Notes: a model not told the origin generated them from the letters alone. A DNA stretch of 64,000 bases from JAFLBI01 sp964616465 (GCA_964616465.1 CAZTTO010000001.1:248001-312000), one strand, 5' to 3'; shown: positions 25,711-34,982, numbered from the stretch's first letter. Made by a program: numbers and translations.

Positions 25711-25852
25711 TCTTGAAGTGACTAATTTTTCAATCGATTAATTAGAACTTGATCTTCCGGATCTTTTAAAAGGATACTTTCTTCGTCGATCATTTTTAAA
25801 AGTATCATTTGATTCAAACCTAGAAAAGATACTATCTATCTCTTCATTTTTT
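25711..25852. other. Gap before the tRNA-derived array
   Basis: These 142 bp hold no gene I can support. A minus-strand frame continuing from copy 1 stays open to a TAA near 25736, but it reads through the tRNA-like sequence and is most likely accidental. Confidence 0.4.
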
Positions 25853-25909
25853 GGAAAATAGCGGGGTCGAACCGCTGACCTTACCGACCTTGTGTCGGGA
25901 CGCTCTACC
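25853..25909 (-). pseudogene. tRNA-Ala-derived degenerate copy 1
   Basis: The minus strand carries the D-arm 3' half (GGTAGAGCG), an altered anticodon hairpin (CCGAC-ACAAG-GTCGG) and the complete T-arm and acceptor 3' strand of tRNA-Ala with one change (ATTTTCC for ATTCTCC). The acceptor 5' strand and first D-stem half are absent, so it cannot fold as a tRNA. It is the most diverged copy and has no terminator after it. Confidence 0.75.
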
Positions 25910-26129
25910 TTCTTTTGTTTTTGCCTTTGAGCAACAACTAAAGATTCTCTCTACAATAAAAAAACCTAACTCATTACTGCGTTAGACTTGTGGAGAATAG
26001 CGGGGTCGAACCGCTGACCTTCCCGACCTTGCGTCGGGACGCTCTACCTTCTTTTGTTTTTGCCTTTGAGCAACAACTAAAGATTCTCTCTACAATAAAA
26101 AAACCTAACTCATTACTGCGTTAGACTTG
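25910..26129. repeat. Identical 81-bp spacers of the tandem array
   Basis: The spacer between copies 1 and 2 (25910-25990) and that between copies 2 and 3 (26049-26129) appear identical base for base. Each ends with a hairpin (CTAAC/GTTAG) that on the minus strand runs into seven T, that is, a tRNA-type terminator. Together with the copies this gives an exact 139-bp period, so the duplication is recent. Confidence 0.8.
25991..26048 (-). pseudogene. tRNA-Ala-derived degenerate copy 2
   Basis: It has the same structure as copy 1: T-arm and acceptor 3' strand identical to the functional tRNA-Ala, the anticodon arm replaced by a perfect 7-bp hairpin (TCCCGAC-GCAAG-GTCGGGA), and the 5' third of the tRNA replaced by A-rich sequence. 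It lies 139 bp from copies 1 and 3. Confidence 0.8.
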
Positions 26130-26187
26130 TGGAGAATAGCGGGGTCGAACCGCTGACCTTCCCGACCCTGCGTCGGGACGCTCTACC
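26130..26187 (-). pseudogene. tRNA-Ala-derived degenerate copy 3
   Basis: As copy 2, with loop GCAGG in the 7-bp hairpin. It is 140 bp from the intact tRNA-Ala. The spacer on its right (26188-26269) differs from the 81-bp spacers on its left but has similar length and also contains a terminator hairpin. Confidence 0.8.
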
Positions 26188-26242
26188 TTCTTTTAATCTA
26201 ACAATAGTAGAAAAACTAAACATTCAACCCTGAATAAAAAAT

Positions 26243-26266
26243 GCCTAGCACTTATTTGTGTTAGGC
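26243..26266 (-). terminator. Terminator of tRNA-Ala
   Basis: GCCTAGCAC and GTGTTAGGC pair with one mismatch around a 6-nt loop. On the minus strand six T follow. It begins 4 bp after the tRNA 3' end. Confidence 0.75.
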
Positions 26267-26269
26267 TTG

Positions 26270-26342
<73 letters not shown>

Positions 26343-26398
26343 GTAAAAGGACTGCAAATGTAGTTGGTGAGGATATCTTCACCAATTTTTTAATAAAA

Positions 26399-26421
26399 AA
26401 AGCGCCCATAAAGAGCGCTTT
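26399..26421 (-). terminator. Terminator of citrate synthase gene
   Basis: The 7-bp stem AAAGCGC/GCGCTTT with a 9-nt loop is followed on the minus strand by seven T in total; it lies 22 bp after the stop codon. Confidence 0.8.
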
Positions 26422-26443
26422 GAATTATGGTGATTTTTCATGC

Positions 26444-27769
26444 TTAATCGCCCCAAATTTCCGCCTTGCCCTCTAACCACTGCTTTACAGATTCAGTAGT
26501 TACACTCTTAGGACGTTCTAGCGGGAAGCCTAAAGCTCTATCCCAAATCAAGCTAGCCAATACACCCAAAGAACGGCTTACAGCAAATAGTACAGTGTAG
26601 AATTCATATTCAACCATTCCATAATGTACCAATAAAGCTCCACTATGCGCATCCACGTTTGGCCAAGGATTCTTGATTTTTCCAAGCGATTGCAAGATTG
26701 GCGGAACTGTTTCATATATATTCCAAACAGTGTTGACCAATTTATCATCTGGCATATGGGTTTTACCAAACTCCATTTGAGCGGTGAAACGTGGATCTGT
26801 TTTACGTAAAACAGCATGTCCGTAACCTGGCACTACTTTTCCTGCGCTTAGGGTCTTACGAACATATTCAGCAATTTGATCTTTGCTTGGCTCATCTGTT
26901 CCCAACTCTTTCTGCATTTCAAAGATCCACTTAATTACTTCCTGATTTGCCAATCCATGTAAAGGACCTGCAAGTCCATTCATTCCTGCTGCATAAGCCA
27001 AATAAGGATCGCTTAATGCGGAGCCTACTAAGTGTGTAGTATGAGCAGAAACGTTTCCGCCTTCGTGATCGGCATGAATGGTCATGTATAAACGCATCAA
27101 TTCTCTGAAACCATGATCTTCATAACCCAACATATGAGCAAGGTTACCAGCCCAGTCTAACATACCGTTCGGCTGAATATGGTCATTGTTTTTATATTTT
27201 CTTCTATATATATAAGCCGCAATTCTTGGCAAACGAGCAATTAAAATAAGTGCATCATCAAAAGTAGGTTCCCAATAGTCTTTCTTAGCTATTCCTTCAG
27301 CATAAGCTTTCGAAAAATAGCTTTCAGTTTGTAAAGCCATCACTCCAGTAACAAACATAGTCATAGGATGGGTATGCAATGGCAAGGCATCAATTGCAGC
27401 AAATACGTGGTTAGGTACGTGGCTTCTTCTTTGTAAAACAGCAGAAACATGATCAACATCTTCTTTGGTAGGTAACTCACCCAACAACATTAAGTAGAAC
27501 AAACCTTCTGGCAAAGGCTCAGTTCCATGGGCTGATTTAGGTAGTTTTTCCTGTAATTCTGGAATAGAATATCCCCTGAATCGGATTCCTTCGTGAGAAT
27601 CTAACAAACTGGTCTCAGTTACCAATCCAGTAATGCCACGCATACCTTGATAAACCTGTGCTAGTGTAACCTCACCAATTTTCTTATTGCCATGCTCTTT
27701 CAGCAAGTCCTTGATTTCGGCATTTGCAGCTGTTGCTTTAGCTACAAACCTGTCCTTAATAATGCCCAT
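26444..27769 (-). CDS. gltA: Citrate synthase, mitochondrial-like type I
   Basis: The 441-residue enzyme condenses acetyl-CoA and oxaloacetate to citrate. Catalytic His residues are in GPLHGLANQEV and GYGHAVLRKTDPRF; the catalytic Asp is in NPWPNVDAHSG. These blocks and LGFPLERPKS are nearly those of mitochondrial citrate synthase and differ from the E. coli hexameric type II enzyme, which also carries an N-terminal NADH-sensing region absent here. Length also fits the type I dimeric enzyme, which is not NADH-inhibited (family knowledge). The gene is monocistronic with its own terminator; a short CCTC/GAGG hairpin occurs in the leader at 27813-27824. Confidence 0.95.
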   Translation of the reverse strand: MGIIKDRFVAKATAANAEIKDLLKEHGNKKIGEVTLAQVYQGMRGITGLVTETSLLDSHEGIRFRGYSIPELQEKLPKSAHGTEPLPEGLFYLMLLGELPTKEDVDHVSAVLQRRSHVPNHVFAAIDALPLHTHPMTMFVTGVMALQTESYFSKAYAEGIAKKDYWEPTFDDALILIARLPRIAAYIYRRKYKNNDHIQPNGMLDWAGNLAHMLGYEDHGFRELMRLYMTIHADHEGGNVSAHTTHLVGSALSDPYLAYAAGMNGLAGPLHGLANQEVIKWIFEMQKELGTDEPSKDQIAEYVRKTLSAGKVVPGYGHAVLRKTDPRFTAQMEFGKTHMPDDKLVNTVWNIYETVPPILQSLGKIKNPWPNVDAHSGALLVHYGMVEYEFYTVLFAVSRSLGVLASLIWDRALGFPLERPKSVTTESVKQWLEGKAEIWGD

Positions 27770-27900
27770 GTGCTCTACAATTTATAGGGTGTTGATAATA
27801 TGTTTTAAAAAACCTCCTTAGAGGCGGCTAAAGTTAAAACAAGCCTATTGGTACAACAAATGATTTATGTCAATGTTCTGATAAAATCTATAGCTTCTAG

Positions 27901-28992
27901 CTATTTTGGTGCTTTTCTGTATAAATACACTACTACCAAAAGAAAAATCATATTGGGAATCCAGGCGGCAATCATGGGATGAAGATTGCCCTTGACTGAA
28001 AATATGGTGGAAAATCGATCGGTTAAAATGAACATGGCTGCTGTAATAAATCCAACTGCTAAATGTACCCCACTTCCTCCTCTAACCTTACGCCCAGCTA
28101 CAATGGCACCAATCAGGGTTAATAGAAGTACCGTAACACTAGTAGCATCACGTCTATAACGTTCTACTTTTAAACTTTTCAACCCTTCTGATCCACGAAG
28201 TTCCTCTAATTCAATGAATCTATCTAACTCGGGAGTGGTTAAACGTTCTTTGGTGTACTTATCGCGACTAATATCAGTTGGTTTGAAATTGTACTTTACC
28301 CATTTTTCATGGAAATAAGCTATTTCTTCATGCAACAAATCCATTTTTCGCTCAACCACATTTTCAAGCTTCCACTGTTTTCTAGCTGTATCCCATAAAA
28401 TGGTTTCAGCTCTTACATTGTAAACAATTTGACTATCGCGGTGGCTACTCATAAAAAAAGGACTACCTCGTCTATTTGAAGTATCATAATAATTAATACC
28501 TGCGTAAGAAAATGAATCTACGCGCATATATACGCTGTTATTCCCTCCTAAAAGGGAGTTATAGGCATTATTCTTATCGATGTACGTAACTTCAAAAGAG
28601 CTTCTAATTACATTGGCTTTTGGAACAACATACCTATTTGCAAACCAAAGTACCGCAGCCAAAAAAATACCACCCAGCCAATAGGGCCTAAGCCATCTTT
28701 GATAACTAACACCTGATGCTAAAATTGGAATAATTTCTGTTTTTCCAGCCATTTTAGAGGTGAAGAAAATAACAGCTATAAAAACAAATAAAGGGAACAA
28801 CAGGGCTATGATATGCGGTATGAAACCTATATAATATTGAGTTACAACGCCATAAAAGGATAAGCCCGATTTTACGAAATCGTCCGCCTTCTCACTTACA
28901 TCTACTACAACTGCAATAACAGCAAATAGAAAAATTGAAAAGAAGAAAGTGGTTAGAAATTTCCGAAGTATATACCAATCGAGCTTTTTCAT
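27901..28992 (-). CDS. LptF/LptG-family permease (YjgP/YjgQ)
   Basis: The 363-residue inner-membrane protein starts with KLDWYILRKFLTTFFFSIFLF. It has three helices in the N-terminal third, a periplasmic beta-jellyroll-like domain (about residues 125-265) and three C-terminal helices (AAMFILTDRFSTIF to the end), the topology of LptF and LptG. These form the transmembrane part of the LptB2FG transporter that extracts lipopolysaccharide from the inner membrane. Whether it is F or G cannot be decided. The second subunit and LptB are not in the window. A terminator separates it from tgt upstream. Confidence 0.9.
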   Translation of the reverse strand: MKKLDWYILRKFLTTFFFSIFLFAVIAVVVDVSEKADDFVKSGLSFYGVVTQYYIGFIPHIIALLFPLFVFIAVIFFTSKMAGKTEIIPILASGVSYQRWLRPYWLGGIFLAAVLWFANRYVVPKANVIRSSFEVTYIDKNNAYNSLLGGNNSVYMRVDSFSYAGINYYDTSNRRGSPFFMSSHRDSQIVYNVRAETILWDTARKQWKLENVVERKMDLLHEEIAYFHEKWVKYNFKPTDISRDKYTKERLTTPELDRFIELEELRGSEGLKSLKVERYRRDATSVTVLLLTLIGAIVAGRKVRGGSGVHLAVGFITAAMFILTDRFSTIFSVKGNLHPMIAAWIPNMIFLLVVVYLYRKAPK

Positions 28993-29040
28993 GCTGCAAC
29001 AAAGATAACAGCATCAGTGGTTATAGAAATTGCAAAAAAA

Positions 29041-29063
29041 TACATCCATGAAACATGGATGTA
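29041..29063 (-). terminator. Terminator between tgt and lptF/G gene
   Basis: A perfect 10-bp stem (TACATCCATG/CATGGATGTA) with an AAA loop is followed on the minus strand by a T-run. It lies about 150 bp after the tgt stop; the stretch between (29064-29215) shows no gene. Confidence 0.8.
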
Positions 29064-29215
29064 CTTCAGCGGGCTTCAAAGGTAACGGATTAGTAAGTGA
29101 ACATGAAATTAGGAAATACCCAATTCGCTACCGTTGCATATTGTATAAAGTGAATAAATATATTTTCCGGCGCCTGTTATCCACAAACAAACTTCTTAAT
29201 AGATAAATAAGGAAT

Positions 29216-30355
29216 TTATAATCGCTGCTTTAAAATAGGGATCATCGCTTTTTTCCAAGTAGAAAAGTCACCTTCTAAAATATGCTTCCTTGCTTGTTTA
29301 ACTAGCCACAAGTAAAATGAAAGATTCTGCAAGCTTGCTAAGGTTAGCGCCAATATTTCTTGTGCAACAAATAAATGCCTTAGGTAGGCTTTGGAATAGT
29401 AACTACTTACTTCATTTTCTAAACCTGGATCTATAACAGAGAAATCCTTCTCCCACTTTTTATTCCTTATATTAATCACCCCTTGGGTTGTAAATAACAT
29501 TCCATTTCTTCCATTCCTAGTGGGCATTACACAATCAAACATATCAACACCTAAATCAATACACTCTAATATATTCCATGGCGTTCCTACACCCATTAAA
29601 TAGCGAGGCTTGTCAGCCGGTAAATGCTCTGTGCATAATGCTGTATACTCATACATCATATCCTCAGGTTCGCCTACGCTCAGTCCACCAATAGCATTCC
29701 CAACTGCCCCTTTGGAAGCAATGTACTCACAAGATGCTTTGCGCAAATCTTTGTAAGTACTACCCTGTACTATTGGAAATAAATGCTGTGCATATTCGTA
29801 TTTGGGCGGTGTCTCAGCTAAACGATTAAAACAACGATCTAACCAACGATGGGTAAGTTCCATGCTATCTTTTGCGTACTTGTACTCGCTTGGATAAGGC
29901 GGACATTCATCAAATGCCATAATAATGTCGGCGCCAATGCAGCGCTGGATATCCATCACCGATTCTGGGCTGAATAAATGTCGACTGCCATCTATATGAC
30001 TTTGAAAAACAACACCCTCTTCTTTGATCTTTCTATTCTGGGCCAACGAAAACACCTGGTACCCTCCGCTATCTGTCAATATGGGCCTATCCCAACCATT
30101 GAAACGATGTAAGCCCCCAGCCTGTTCTAAAACCGAAGTTCCTGGACGCAAATACAAATGATAGGTATTTCCCAAAATGATGTGTGGATCAACCACTTGC
30201 TTTAATTGTTGTTGGGTAACTGCCTTTACCGCTCCAGCAGTACCCACTGGCATAAATATGGGTGTTTGAATCTGTCCATGTGCTGTAGTAATAGTGCCAG
30301 CCCTAGCCTTCCCATTATTATCTGACGCTTCTAATTGAAAAGTAAAATGTTCCAT
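29216..30355 (-). CDS. tgt: Queuine/preQ1 tRNA-guanine transglycosylase
   Basis: The protein has 379 residues from the ATG at 30355; a TTG four codons earlier is also open. Tgt exchanges guanine 34 of tRNA-Asp, -Asn, -His and -Tyr for preQ1. Visible motifs: TPIFMPVGTAGAVK, LTDSGGYQVFSL (active Asp), AFDECPPYP, GGLSVGEP, YLMGVGTPWNI and DMFDCVMPTRNGRNG (nucleophile Asp). The canonical zinc site (CxCxxC...H near the C-terminus) is not obvious: the C-terminal third contains only the Cys of DCVMP, and where the zinc Cys triad is expected it reads NKKWEKDFSVIDPG. His residues in the helix region (YLRHLF) are conserved. So the enzyme resembles zinc-site-reduced forms; function in queuosine synthesis is still likely. 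Confidence 0.93.
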   Translation of the reverse strand: MEHFTFQLEASDNNGKARAGTITTAHGQIQTPIFMPVGTAGAVKAVTQQQLKQVVDPHIILGNTYHLYLRPGTSVLEQAGGLHRFNGWDRPILTDSGGYQVFSLAQNRKIKEEGVVFQSHIDGSRHLFSPESVMDIQRCIGADIIMAFDECPPYPSEYKYAKDSMELTHRWLDRCFNRLAETPPKYEYAQHLFPIVQGSTYKDLRKASCEYIASKGAVGNAIGGLSVGEPEDMMYEYTALCTEHLPADKPRYLMGVGTPWNILECIDLGVDMFDCVMPTRNGRNGMLFTTQGVINIRNKKWEKDFSVIDPGLENEVSSYYSKAYLRHLFVAQEILALTLASLQNLSFYLWLVKQARKHILEGDFSTWKKAMIPILKQRL

Positions 30356-30438
30356 GTTAATGTGCAAAGGTAGTCAAGTGTTTTTCCACATTCAATGAAA
30401 AAAAGAAGGAAAGACTGGAATACGATTATTTTTGTTCC

Positions 30439-31566
30439 ATGAGCGATTTAGTACCCTGGTTAGGATGGGCGGCTTTTGGATTTTTTGCCCTCATCACATT
30501 CATACAATTATTTTACTATCTATACTTTTTCAGGAAACTGGCTTTTTACAAACAGCCTGAATTTGTAGAAGAGCAACAACAACCCGTATCGGTGGTAATA
30601 TGTGCGCGCGATGAAGCGGGTAACTTGGTGAAAAATCTTCCAGGTGTGTTGTTTCAGGAATATCCAGCTACACATGAGGTCATCTTGGTGAATGATAATT
30701 CAACCGATGAAACAAAGTATGTGATTGAAGAATTTAAAAAGTCTTTCAAGCAAATTAATCCTATTGATCTTTCTCAGGAAGCTAAGTTGATAACAGGCAA
30801 GAAGTTCCCTCTTTCTATGGGCATTAAGAGTGCTAAACATGAAACCATCTTATTAACCGACGCTGATTGTGTACCTGCAACTGAATTCTGGATACAAAAA
30901 ATGCAATCGGCTTATGTTGAGGGGAAAGAAATTGTATTGGGATATGGCGCATATCATAAGAAAAAAGGTTTCTTAAATAAGCTGATTCGTTTTGAAACTT
31001 TCTTATCTGCATTACAATATCTGTCCTTTGCTTTACAAGGCTTACCCTACATGGGAGTGGGAAGAAACTTAAGCTATAAGCGTGACGTATTCATTAGGAA
31101 TAAAGGATTTTCTAGTATTAACATGATTCCTGGCGGCGATGATGACTTATTCATTAATCAAGTAGCAACTGCCGAAAACACAGCTATCATGATAGATCAT
31201 GAAGCACATACATGGAGTGAACCTAAAAAGACTTGGTCGGCATGGATGCAACAGAAGTATCGCCATTATACCACATCAAAATATTACAAACCCATCCATA
31301 AGTTTTTACTAGGATTGTTTTCAAGCAGCCAATTCTTGTTTTACCCAGCCATGGCTGCAGCCATCATCTTTCATATTTGGTGGTGGGCATTAATAGCATT
31401 TGGAATTCGCCTTATTGTTCAAGCTATTATTTGGTTCAATGCTATGAAAAAATTAAATGAATCTGATTTATGGCCTTGGTTCTTGTTTTTTGATATTTGG
31501 CAATTCTTCTACAGTCTATTGATGTTCCCTGCATTGTTCAAACAACCTAAGAAAACCTGGAACTGA
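30439..31566 (+). CDS. Membrane-bound family 2 glycosyltransferase
   Basis: The 375-residue protein has an N-terminal membrane helix (residues about 8-32), a GT-A catalytic domain (PVSVVICARDEAGNL, EVILVNDNSTDET, LLTDADC as the DxD site, and GGDDDLFINQ as the ED-type acceptor motif), then two to three helices at the C-terminus. This is the layout of processive or lipid-linked GT2 enzymes in cell-surface sugar assembly. The substrate is unknown. Its stop overlaps the start of rsmG by one base, so both are co-transcribed. Confidence 0.85.
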   Translation: MSDLVPWLGWAAFGFFALITFIQLFYYLYFFRKLAFYKQPEFVEEQQQPVSVVICARDEAGNLVKNLPGVLFQEYPATHEVILVNDNSTDETKYVIEEFKKSFKQINPIDLSQEAKLITGKKFPLSMGIKSAKHETILLTDADCVPATEFWIQKMQSAYVEGKEIVLGYGAYHKKKGFLNKLIRFETFLSALQYLSFALQGLPYMGVGRNLSYKRDVFIRNKGFSSINMIPGGDDDLFINQVATAENTAIMIDHEAHTWSEPKKTWSAWMQQKYRHYTTSKYYKPIHKFLLGLFSSSQFLFYPAMAAAIIFHIWWWALIAFGIRLIVQAIIWFNAMKKLNESDLWPWFLFFDIWQFFYSLLMFPALFKQPKKTWN

Positions 31567-32195
31567 TGATTGAATTATTGCAACGATATTTTGATGATTT
31601 CACTTCTGAACAGCAACATCAATTTAGTTTATTGAAAGGTGTTTATACTGAATGGAACGAAAAGATTAATGTGATTTCCAGAAAAGACATTGATCACTTT
31701 TATGAGCATCATGTTCTTCATAGTTTAGCCATTGCAGCTATTGCTGAATGGAAGCCAGGTACAAAAGTGATTGATATTGGTACAGGTGGTGGATTTCCAG
31801 GAATTCCTCTCGCCATATTTTTTCCCGAAGTACAATTTCATTTAACTGATAGTATTGGAAAGAAACTAAAAGTTGTAGATGCTGTTGTAGAAGCTTTGCA
31901 ATTAAAAAATGTAACCACCCAACATATTCGTTCAGAAGCAATTCGTGATCGCAAATTTGATTACGCTGTTAGTCGTGCAGTCGCCCCTTTGAAAGAACTA
32001 TGGAGTTGGGGCAAACCCCTTATTAAAAAGGGACAGAACGGATTATTAGCAAATGGCTTAATTTGTTTGAAAGGCGGCGATTTAGCTCAGGAAATTTTTG
32101 AAAGTGGTGTTCGTCCACGTATGATGCCTATCTCTGAATTATTTAAAGAACCCTACTTCCAAGAGAAGTACATTGTACATGTAGCCAAATTATAA
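31566..32195 (+). CDS. rsmG: 16S rRNA (guanine527-N7)-methyltransferase RsmG
   Basis: The 209-residue protein has the RsmG marks: KINVISRKDIDHFYEHHVLHSL, the SAM-binding DIGTGGGFPGIPLAI loop, and SRAVAPLKEL. It methylates N7 of G527 in the 530 loop of 16S rRNA; loss gives low-level streptomycin resistance in other bacteria. ATG overlaps the preceding stop (TGATG). A terminator follows. Confidence 0.95.
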   Translation: MIELLQRYFDDFTSEQQHQFSLLKGVYTEWNEKINVISRKDIDHFYEHHVLHSLAIAAIAEWKPGTKVIDIGTGGGFPGIPLAIFFPEVQFHLTDSIGKKLKVVDAVVEALQLKNVTTQHIRSEAIRDRKFDYAVSRAVAPLKELWSWGKPLIKKGQNGLLANGLICLKGGDLAQEIFESGVRPRMMPISELFKEPYFQEKYIVHVAKL

Positions 32196-32218
32196 ATAGC
32201 TTTTATCCTATCATAAAT

Positions 32219-32249
32219 AAAAGAGCCCCCTAAAATAGGAGGCTCTTTT
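32219..32249. terminator. Bidirectional terminator between rsmG and M1 peptidase
   Basis: AAAAGAGCC/GGCTCTTTT plus inner CCTA/TAGG form a long hairpin between convergent genes; A-run on one side and T-run on the other allow action on both strands. Confidence 0.8.
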
Positions 32250-32265
32250 ATTGCAGTACAATGAC

Positions 32266-34296
32266 TTAATCTGGTATCACAATCTTATTGTTATTTCGGT
32301 TAATATCAGCCATACGTTGAGTTGGATCTATTTCAACCGATTTGATATCACGCACATTTCCTTCAATTGGAAAAGCGTACACAGGATGTGTCCATTTCCA
32401 ATGCGGATGAACCTTTCTATTCTTTATAAGTCCTTCATCTCCCTTTGCACCAAACATCATATCTAAAGGAATATGATGTAATACTTCCTTCCCATCTTTA
32501 TACGTCACCAATACATCAATTGGCATAGGCATATATCCTACTCTTTTAATTTCAACCACAGCTCTGCCGTCTTCTGTATTGATATCACCAACGGCATAGT
32601 CAATAGTCTTCACACTATTCACCCAATATTCTTTGTACCACTGAAGTGTTATACCACTTACTTTTTCAGCAACACGAATAAAATCATTTGCATTTGGATG
32701 CTTGTATTTCCATGTATCGTAATAAGCCAATAAAATTTGGTCGCGCACTTGGTCACCAACTATATATCCAAGTTGATTAATAAAAACAGCACCTTTTGAA
32801 TAAGAGGCTGTACTGTACGCATAATTATTGTTGAAATGATCAGCATGAGTTGATAAAGGTTCTTCAACTCCACTTTTTGCTAATGCTATGTAGCTACTGT
32901 ATGCCGATGCTTGATGTTTTGGTAAACGCTTGTAAGACTCTCTTTGATTAACAACTGCTTTCTTGGCTGCTTCACTGATATAAGGCGATTGATCCGCAAA
33001 ATTTTGATAATAATGTGCACTTATTTCATCTGTTGCATATTGCGTAAAGCCCTCATCCATCCATGCAAATAAACTTTCATTGGTTCCAATCAACATTTGA
33101 TACCAGCTATGTGCCCACTCATGAAATACAGTTCCTAAACCGCTACCTTTTAACAATGTTGCCATTGCATATTCCATTCCCCCATCTCCACCTTGAATAA
33201 ATGAATACTGCGGATAAGGATATCTTCCAAAACGCTCTTCCATATAAGGCAATACTTTTTCAGCAGCCCATAATACATTGTTCCAAGCACTGTCTTGAGC
33301 GGGTGTACCGGCTTTGTAAAAAGCATGAATGGTTAAATCCTTTCTAATTTGCTTGGAAATATGCTTATAGTTATTGTCGGCTGCCCACATAAAATCATGC
33401 ACCTGATTTGCAACAAAATGCCAGGTTAACTTAGGCGTATTTGGACGCTCCACCTTAGAGCCCGGTGCTTCATAACCAAAACCTATTTGTTGTGCATTTT
33501 GTAGCACCCCACTTCCAGCAATCATATAATCACGATCTATACTAATCTTCACATCATAATCACCCCAAACACCATAGAACTCTCTGGCAATATAAAAATT
33601 AGCATTCCATCCCTGATAATCGTATTCAACCAATTTAGGATACCATTGTGCCATGCTATAACGAACACCTTCCGCATTATCTCGGCCGCTTCTTCTAATT
33701 TGAATAGGCACTTGTGCTTCAAAATCTACTTCCATCTCTACTTTTGACTTAGGAAGAATAGGTTGTTCCAACTGAACCTGAAGAATGGTTTCGTATGACT
33801 TCGTTCTTTGGGGTACTCCATTTATACGCACTGTATTCACTTTCTGAATGCCAATTTCATCTTCTTTTAAATTAGCAATTCTATCGCGTACGCGCGCATC
33901 CCAGTCACGCACTTCATTTCCTCTTGCATCTCTTCGAAGTACTAATTTACCTAGCTCGCGACTTCTCACATCCATACTACTATTGGGCTGAAATGCATTC
34001 CAATAAGTGTGAAAATAAACTTGCTTAAGTGTATCTGGAGAGTTGTTCCAATAAGTAATCTTTTGCTTTCCAGAAAACTTATTGGTCTTAACATCCATAT
34101 CTACTTCAATCTGATAATTGATTTTTTGTTGCCAACGATTTTGTGGCAACTCTTGCTCCCATGTTGGGGCGCTTGATTTCGATGTACTCGCTGTGGCTGG
34201 CTTTTTAGCACCAGGCTGCTTTTTTACTTGTGCTTGCAAGCTTGCAATTCCCATACAAGCCAGTAATAACCATAATACTCTTTTCATATGCTGCAT
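32266..34296 (-). CDS. Secreted M1-family metallopeptidase
   Basis: The 676-residue protein has a signal peptide (KRVLWLLLACMGIASLQAQ; ATG at 34296, or at 34287 three codons later). An N-terminal beta domain is followed by the gluzincin catalytic site HEWAH with the third zinc ligand Glu in MDEGFTQY. The exopeptidase motif (GxMEN) appears as GGMEYAM in GGDGGMEYAMAT, just before it. M1 enzymes are zinc aminopeptidases; this exported subgroup is frequent in Bacteroidota and degrades peptides in the periplasm. It ends opposite the rsmG terminator and lies 17 bp after rsmI on the same strand. Confidence 0.93.
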   Translation of the reverse strand: MQHMKRVLWLLLACMGIASLQAQVKKQPGAKKPATASTSKSSAPTWEQELPQNRWQQKINYQIEVDMDVKTNKFSGKQKITYWNNSPDTLKQVYFHTYWNAFQPNSSMDVRSRELGKLVLRRDARGNEVRDWDARVRDRIANLKEDEIGIQKVNTVRINGVPQRTKSYETILQVQLEQPILPKSKVEMEVDFEAQVPIQIRRSGRDNAEGVRYSMAQWYPKLVEYDYQGWNANFYIAREFYGVWGDYDVKISIDRDYMIAGSGVLQNAQQIGFGYEAPGSKVERPNTPKLTWHFVANQVHDFMWAADNNYKHISKQIRKDLTIHAFYKAGTPAQDSAWNNVLWAAEKVLPYMEERFGRYPYPQYSFIQGGDGGMEYAMATLLKGSGLGTVFHEWAHSWYQMLIGTNESLFAWMDEGFTQYATDEISAHYYQNFADQSPYISEAAKKAVVNQRESYKRLPKHQASAYSSYIALAKSGVEEPLSTHADHFNNNYAYSTASYSKGAVFINQLGYIVGDQVRDQILLAYYDTWKYKHPNANDFIRVAEKVSGITLQWYKEYWVNSVKTIDYAVGDINTEDGRAVVEIKRVGYMPMPIDVLVTYKDGKEVLHHIPLDMMFGAKGDEGLIKNRKVHPHWKWTHPVYAFPIEGNVRDIKSVEIDPTQRMADINRNNNKIVIPD

Positions 34297-34313
34297 TTTC
34301 GAGTTTCTATATT

Positions 34314-34982
34314 TTAGTCTTCAATTCCTTCTATCACCATCACAATCTCACCTCTTGGAGGATGCTGTTTGAAATGATCAGCCAACTCTTGCAAACTTCC
34401 GCGTACGTGCTCTTCAAACATTTTACTGATCTCTCTCGATACAGAAGCTTTCCGATCTCCACCACAATGTTCAATTAAATCTGCAATTGTACGAGGCAGC
34501 CTTAATGGGCTCTCATACAAAATAAAGGTAACTGGTAATGCCGCCAATGCAGTGAGCCTTGTTTTTCGCCCTTTTTTAACAGGAAGAAAGCCTTCAAAGA
34601 AAAAGCTATGCGCTGGTAAACCACTGCTGACCAATGCGGGCACAAATGCTGTTGCACCTGGAAGTGTTTGGACCTGAATACCAGCCTGCACTGCAGCTCT
34701 CACCAAAAGAAAAGCTGGATCACTGATACCAGGAGTACCTGCGTCGGTAATTAGAGCAATCTTTTTCCCAGCACTTAGTTGTTCTACTAAATGGGGTACT
34801 ACCTTGTGCTCATTGTGTTGGTGAAAAGGGCTGAGTGGCTTTTGAATCTGGTAATGTTGTAATAATTTGGAAGACGTTCTTGTATCTTCACAAAGAATCA
34901 AATCAACCTCTTGCAGTGTCTCAAGTGCTCTGAGGGTAATATCTTTTAAATTGCCTACAGGTGTTGGGACCAGATACAACAT
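34314..34982 (-). CDS. rsmI: 16S rRNA (cytidine1402-2'-O)-methyltransferase RsmI
   Basis: The 222-residue tetrapyrrole-methylase-fold protein begins LYLVPTPVGNLKDITLRAL and has LILCEDTRTSSKLL, ALITDAGTPGISDPAF and the ESPLRLP motif. It 2'-O-methylates C1402 of 16S rRNA in the decoding centre. It is shorter than E. coli RsmI because the C-terminal helical extension is missing, which is common in this phylum. It is 14 bp after purS, in a mixed operon with pssA and pepP. Confidence 0.95.
   Translation of the reverse strand: MLYLVPTPVGNLKDITLRALETLQEVDLILCEDTRTSSKLLQHYQIQKPLSPFHQHNEHKVVPHLVEQLSAGKKIALITDAGTPGISDPAFLLVRAAVQAGIQVQTLPGATAFVPALVSSGLPAHSFFFEGFLPVKKGRKTRLTALAALPVTFILYESPLRLPRTIADLIEHCGGDRKASVSREISKMFEEHVRGSLQELADHFKQHPPRGEIVMVIEGIED

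Noticed and set aside
25736..25960. Minus-strand open frame running through tRNA-like copy 1
   Set aside because: It translates tRNA T-arm sequence, has no good start, and its composition is explained by the repeat.
29177..29185. Perfect DnaA box (TTATCCACA) as replication origin
   Set aside because: Only one box is seen in the gap, with no cluster, no unwinding element and no dnaA nearby.
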